Source of the DNA: Yokenella regensburgei ATCC 49455
GTDB lineage: Bacteria; Pseudomonadota; Gammaproteobacteria; Enterobacterales; Enterobacteriaceae
Reading direction: 5' to 3'
NCBI RefSeq assembly: GCF_000735455.1
Contig: NZ_JMPS01000081.1
Span: 30,313 to 94,312 of the forward strand
Length of the DNA: 64,000 nt
Position 1 is the stretch's first letter. Each line of letters opens with the position of its first letter. Position numbers and translations under genes: made by a program. This document shows positions 61,062 through 64,000 of this stretch, in pieces. The notes under the pieces are model-generated. The model saw only the letters and a program-made list of their open reading frames with translations, was not told where the DNA came from and ran no database searches.

Positions 61062-62096
61062 TTATCCATTATTGACGGTATTGAGGTTCATCGGACGTAT
61101 CAGCGTGAAATAGCTGATAAACCAGCTCCCCACGAAAATGGCAGGAATAAATACCCATCCCTGCCACGAAAACCAGGCGGTGTTAACCAGCGTGTTGCCA
61201 AGCATGCAGCCACCGGCAAGGCCGCTGCCGACGCCCATCAGCAGACCACCCGCGAGGCTTTTCATTGCCGTCAGGTGTCCCGGATAGCGGAACTTAAGCT
61301 CCCGGCTACCGGCTGCGGCCAGTAATGATCCCAGCACGATACCCATCAGCAAATACCCGGCCCAGCCGAAGAAGCCGCTTTTGCCCTCAAAGATGAGCGA
61401 AAAGAGCTGCGCGCTTGGACCGCTGATTCCGAGGCCTCCCGGCCTGCCCGACGCCAGGCTCGAGACCCAGGCGAGCAGCGCCACTACGCCAATCAGCGCC
61501 GCCGAAACAAAAGGATGCCAGCGTGCCTCAAACAGCAGATGGGCCATTCCGGTTTTTCTGGCCTTGAGTTTCGCTACCGGCAGCGCCGGTTTGTTAAGAT
61601 GTCGCCATGCGAGGTACAGCGTTAACAGGCACAAAGCCAGTGCTGCGAGCCAGGGAGCAATATGCAGGGTATCGGTAATAGCACCGGCTTCGGTGCGATA
61701 ATCTTTGAGGGGTTTAATCAGTGGTTTGACGGCGGTATGCCGTATGAACCAGCTTGAAATGATAAAGCCGACCACGGCAAGCAGACTGCCCGCGAGCCCT
61801 TCCGCCGCCCGATAGTAGGCCCCCGTCGAGCAGGAACCCGCAAAACTCATTCCCGCCCCGAACAATACGCCACCAACCACCGTTGCCAGCCAAAAGAATG
61901 GCCCCGTCGGCAGCGCCGCTAAACCCTGTGGTACAAAAATGAGGAGACCTGCACTCTGAATCGAGATGGCGATAAGTATGGCGATCACCATCCGGTAGTC
62001 TTTGAAGAGATAAACATCGCGTAGCCCACCTGCCATGCAGAAACGGCCACGTTGCATGATAAAACCAAGTAAAAAACCCAAGATCAGACCTGTCAT
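61062..62096 (-). CDS. tsuA: Thiosulfate transporter TsuA (YeeE)
   Basis: 344 aa from ATG 62096 (M-T-G-L-I-L-G-F), behind AGGAA; the ORF extension to 62261 has no ribosome site. YeeE/YedE family with about nine helices and the three conserved cysteine elements G-R-F-C-M-A-G, F-A-G-S-C-S-T-G and G-G-C-M-L-G-N, which relay thiosulfate in the crystal structure of the family. It forms a two-gene operon with tsuB. Confidence 0.94.
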   Translation of the reverse strand: MTGLILGFLLGFIMQRGRFCMAGGLRDVYLFKDYRMVIAILIAISIQSAGLLIFVPQGLAALPTGPFFWLATVVGGVLFGAGMSFAGSCSTGAYYRAAEGLAGSLLAVVGFIISSWFIRHTAVKPLIKPLKDYRTEAGAITDTLHIAPWLAALALCLLTLYLAWRHLNKPALPVAKLKARKTGMAHLLFEARWHPFVSAALIGVVALLAWVSSLASGRPGGLGISGPSAQLFSLIFEGKSGFFGWAGYLLMGIVLGSLLAAAGSRELKFRYPGHLTAMKSLAGGLLMGVGSGLAGGCMLGNTLVNTAWFSWQGWVFIPAIFVGSWFISYFTLIRPMNLNTVNNG

Positions 62097-62186
62097 CGGG
62101 ATATTCCTTTTTACATAAGGGACTGAAACGTAACACAATGGCCGCTGGAAAAATTTGGCCGAGAGCAAAAAATAGGGTTTTAAAAC

Positions 62187-62210
62187 AAAAAACCCGCCGT
62201 AGCGGGTTTT
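62187..62210. terminator. Bidirectional hairpin upstream of tsuA
   Basis: AAAACCCGC-cgta-GCGGGTTTT is symmetric with A and T tracts on both sides, able to end transcription in either direction. It lies between tsuA and the next upstream gene. Confidence 0.8.
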
Positions 62211-62261
62211 CAGTGAATAAGTGAGTTTTGTCGATCCTGCGCTGTCGCGAGTGTCAGACAT

Positions 62262-62284
62262 AAAAAAACCGCCCGCGGGCGGTT
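62262..62284 (-). terminator. Terminator of the 62290 gene
   Basis: On the minus strand AACCGCCC-GC-GGGCGGTT followed by TTTTT. Intrinsic terminator. Confidence 0.85.
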
Positions 62285-62289
62285 AACGG

Positions 62290-62517
62290 CTATGCTCTCA
62301 GCATCTGTTCGAGATTGGGCGGGAAAGGCACACCCGGCTGCTGTTTAAGCTTGTTAAGCTTATCGAGGATAAACCTTCTGTCCTCGTTGCTGCCGTTTTG
62401 GTAGTACGGTTTAACCACGTTCAGGATCTGGTTCGCAGTGACAGAAGAACTGACGCCAGCGCCAGCCTCACTTTTTCTCATTGCATCACAGATCAGCGTC
62501 TCAATATCATGCTGCAT
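62290..62517 (-). CDS. Hypothetical small protein
   Basis: 75 aa from ATG 62517 (M-Q-H-D-I-E-T-L-I); the ORF runs open to 62721 and the start is uncertain, since ribosome sites are weak. Mostly helical, charged, ending P-N-L-E-Q-M-L-R-A; contains R-R-F-I-L-D-K-L-N-K-L-K. No domain recognised. It has its own terminator. Confidence 0.6.
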   Translation of the reverse strand: MQHDIETLICDAMRKSEAGAGVSSSVTANQILNVVKPYYQNGSNEDRRFILDKLNKLKQQPGVPFPPNLEQMLRA

Positions 62518-62773
62518 TGAATGAAGATCCCTGTCATGAACGACGAAGTGTCGCTCATTGGTTATATGTCCTATCACAAAAATGGTCAACACCACCCCAG
62601 TCGGGGCACAAGAAATACGGGTAGCAAATGCCTCTTGACAACTGATTCTGGGTTCCCCGGGACGGGGCCGGAGATAAGTAACAAAATCAAACAATATTGC
62701 GAGGATTTTCTTAGCAAACATGCTTAGAATCGGCCTGTCGCCTTTATTTATTCACCGGGTATAAGAGCATATT

Positions 62774-63523
62774 GTGATCATTGTCTCCGTTCTTAAAGTC
62801 AGCAAAGAATTCACTCCCAGACATGCACAATGGCTCCATAAACAGCTCAAGGGCGTCCGCTCCGTTTGTCTGACTAATGCAGGGAGCATTCCTGGGGTTA
62901 ATACCATACCATTATTACATGACTGGCCAGGATGGTGGTCTAAGCTGGAATTATTCAACCCTGAGCATCCTGATATCGGTAAAGAAGATTTACTGTATAT
63001 TGATATTGATACCGTCATAACGGGTGATGTCAGTACATTATGTCACCTTCAGGAAATGACGATGTTGAGTGACTTCTCCTGTAAAGACCCGAGCGAAGCG
63101 CCGCCTGCATCCGGGCTCATGTTTATTCCGGCAAAAGAAAAGCATAAAGCATGGGAAGCATTTACCCGGAATTCACAAGAGATTATCTCTCGTCCCCGAA
63201 CGCCCCCTTTCCATGGCGATCAAGGATTTATTGGCGAAGTCTATCCTGATGCACAGCGTTTCCAGCTGTTATTCCCGGGTAAAATTTTGAGCTATAAAGC
63301 CGATATCGCCAATAAAACGATGTTCTGCCACGACCCAGATTTATATCGGGGTGATAATAGCGGGCGTCTTCCGACTGAAGCACTGATTGTCTGTTTTCAT
63401 GGTTACCCACGACCATGGAAAACGGGTTTAAAATGGATACCGGAATTTTCTAAACTGCAAACGGCGAAAATAAAATTTCGCGTAATGAAAAAGAAACTCG
63501 CAGCGGTACTGAGAAAAAAATAG
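62774..63523 (+). CDS. Glycosyltransferase-like protein
   Basis: 249 aa from a GTG at 62774 (weak AAGAG upstream). The D-x-D motif of nucleotide-sugar transferases is present as Y-I-D-I-D-T-V near residue 76, with W-W-S-K-L-E-L-F before it and H-G-D-Q-G-F-I and C-F-H-G-Y-P-R-P later. The profile fits a GT-A type family resembling LPS-associated transferases. Donor and acceptor unknown. AT-rich, unlike the flanks, and convergent with the WaaZ-like gene. Confidence 0.75.
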   Translation: MIIVSVLKVSKEFTPRHAQWLHKQLKGVRSVCLTNAGSIPGVNTIPLLHDWPGWWSKLELFNPEHPDIGKEDLLYIDIDTVITGDVSTLCHLQEMTMLSDFSCKDPSEAPPASGLMFIPAKEKHKAWEAFTRNSQEIISRPRTPPFHGDQGFIGEVYPDAQRFQLLFPGKILSYKADIANKTMFCHDPDLYRGDNSGRLPTEALIVCFHGYPRPWKTGLKWIPEFSKLQTAKIKFRVMKKKLAAVLRKK

Positions 63524-63524
63524 C

Positions 63525-64000
63525 TTAGCTTGCTTTAAACACGACGCCGCTGTCTACTTTTTCAAATATGTCATTGTCGATGGCACTTTCCAGAGACAAG
63601 TTTTTCACGGTGATGTTTTTGCTTTTCATGATATTACTGGCATGTCTGAAAGCAGGAATAACAACCGATGAGACTTTGTCTGGTAACGTAGTTGGTTGTT
63701 TATCGTTATCCGTCTCATAAAATCTTGGCATATGGAAGTTACTCATATCAAGACCGGCTATATATAAACATTCAAAACCGAGATATGCGATGACCTGTAA
63801 CGCCCAATACACTACCGTCTCCGCATCGAATACCCCAAGACGAATATCCTTACTAAAAGCGACACATTTGTTGTGCTCGAAAAATGCGACGCCATCATGT
63901 TCCCCGTAATACTCGTAGAGATATTGCCGTTCTATTTTTGAGTGATAAATCTTACAGGTAGCATCCTCAACAATAGAGAACTGGCATCTAACGGCACTCT
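63525..64000 (-). CDS. WaaZ-like LPS core protein (5' end beyond window)
   Basis: Reads open from the window edge to the stop at 63525; at least 157 residues. Segments V-A-F-S-K-D-I-R-L-G-V-F near the middle and L-Q-V-I-A-Y-L-G-F-E-C-L-Y-I-A-G-L-D-M-S, then R-F-Y-E-T-D-N-D and F-R-H-A, follow the order in WaaZ (RfaZ), which is involved in adding a third Kdo to the LPS inner core. The identity is a pattern match, not certain. No terminal start can be given. Confidence 0.65.
   Translation of the reverse strand, partial: SAVRCQFSIVEDATCKIYHSKIERQYLYEYYGEHDGVAFFEHNKCVAFSKDIRLGVFDAETVVYWALQVIAYLGFECLYIAGLDMSNFHMPRFYETDNDKQPTTLPDKVSSVVIPAFRHASNIMKSKNITVKNLSLESAIDNDIFEKVDSGVVFKAS

Overview
The window is a chromosomal segment of an enterobacterium (Enterobacteriaceae, close to Enterobacter, Leclercia, Klebsiella or Citrobacter). 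Most genes and their order match the Escherichia coli ves-spy-ast to yeaQ region. The lineage-specific additions are a class A acid phosphatase, a GH18 chitinase, a second tryptophanyl-tRNA synthetase, a siderophore-microcin island and LPS-type glycosyltransferases. I saw no tRNA or rRNA gene, CRISPR array, integrase or insertion sequence. Species-level placement is not attempted.

Layout. 1-7500: start of ves, spy, and the arginine succinyltransferase operon astCADBE read leftward from a sigma-54 promoter. 7.5-15.7 kb: xthA, a TVP38-family membrane protein, the ynjBCD ABC transporter, the rhodanese ynjE, ynjF, ynjA, nudG and ynjH. 15.8-25.5 kb: gdhA, topB, selD, a secreted acid phosphatase, ydjA, sppA, ansA and pncA. 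25.5-34.4 kb: the ydjE-ydjL sugar or polyol catabolic cluster with its DeoR-type regulator. 34.6-48.8 kb: chitinase, yeaC, msrB (frameshifted near its start), gapA, yeaD, mipA, yeaG-yeaH behind a second sigma-54 promoter, yeaK, yoaI, yeaL, nimR-nimT, a CTP-synthase-related amidotransferase, yeaO and yoaF.

48.8-55.6 kb is the most interesting part: an island between yoaF and dgcP encoding a class IIb (siderophore) microcin system. A leftward operon encodes homologues of MchC, MchD, MchE and MchF: two post-translational modification proteins, a membrane-fusion protein and a C39-peptidase ABC exporter. Facing it on the other strand are a small two-helix protein (immunity candidate) and a 96-aa precursor. 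The precursor has a double-glycine leader, a glycine-zipper core and the Ser/Gly-rich C-terminal tail to which catecholate siderophores are attached in this class. A Fur-box-like site, an 18-bp palindrome and two further tiny ORFs lie between the two arms. No glucosyltransferase or esterase gene for the siderophore is in the window, so that part would have to come from elsewhere (for example an iro locus).

55.6-64 kb: dgcP, the small membrane proteins YoaK and YoaJ, a CdgI-like diguanylate cyclase, a DUF2534-like protein, a second trpS, tsuA/tsuB (thiosulfate uptake), two unknown genes, a glycosyltransferase and a truncated WaaZ-like gene. The second trpS is preceded by a 22-codon leader ORF with tandem Trp codons and mutually exclusive RNA stems. 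I read this as an attenuator and regard it as the second major observation.
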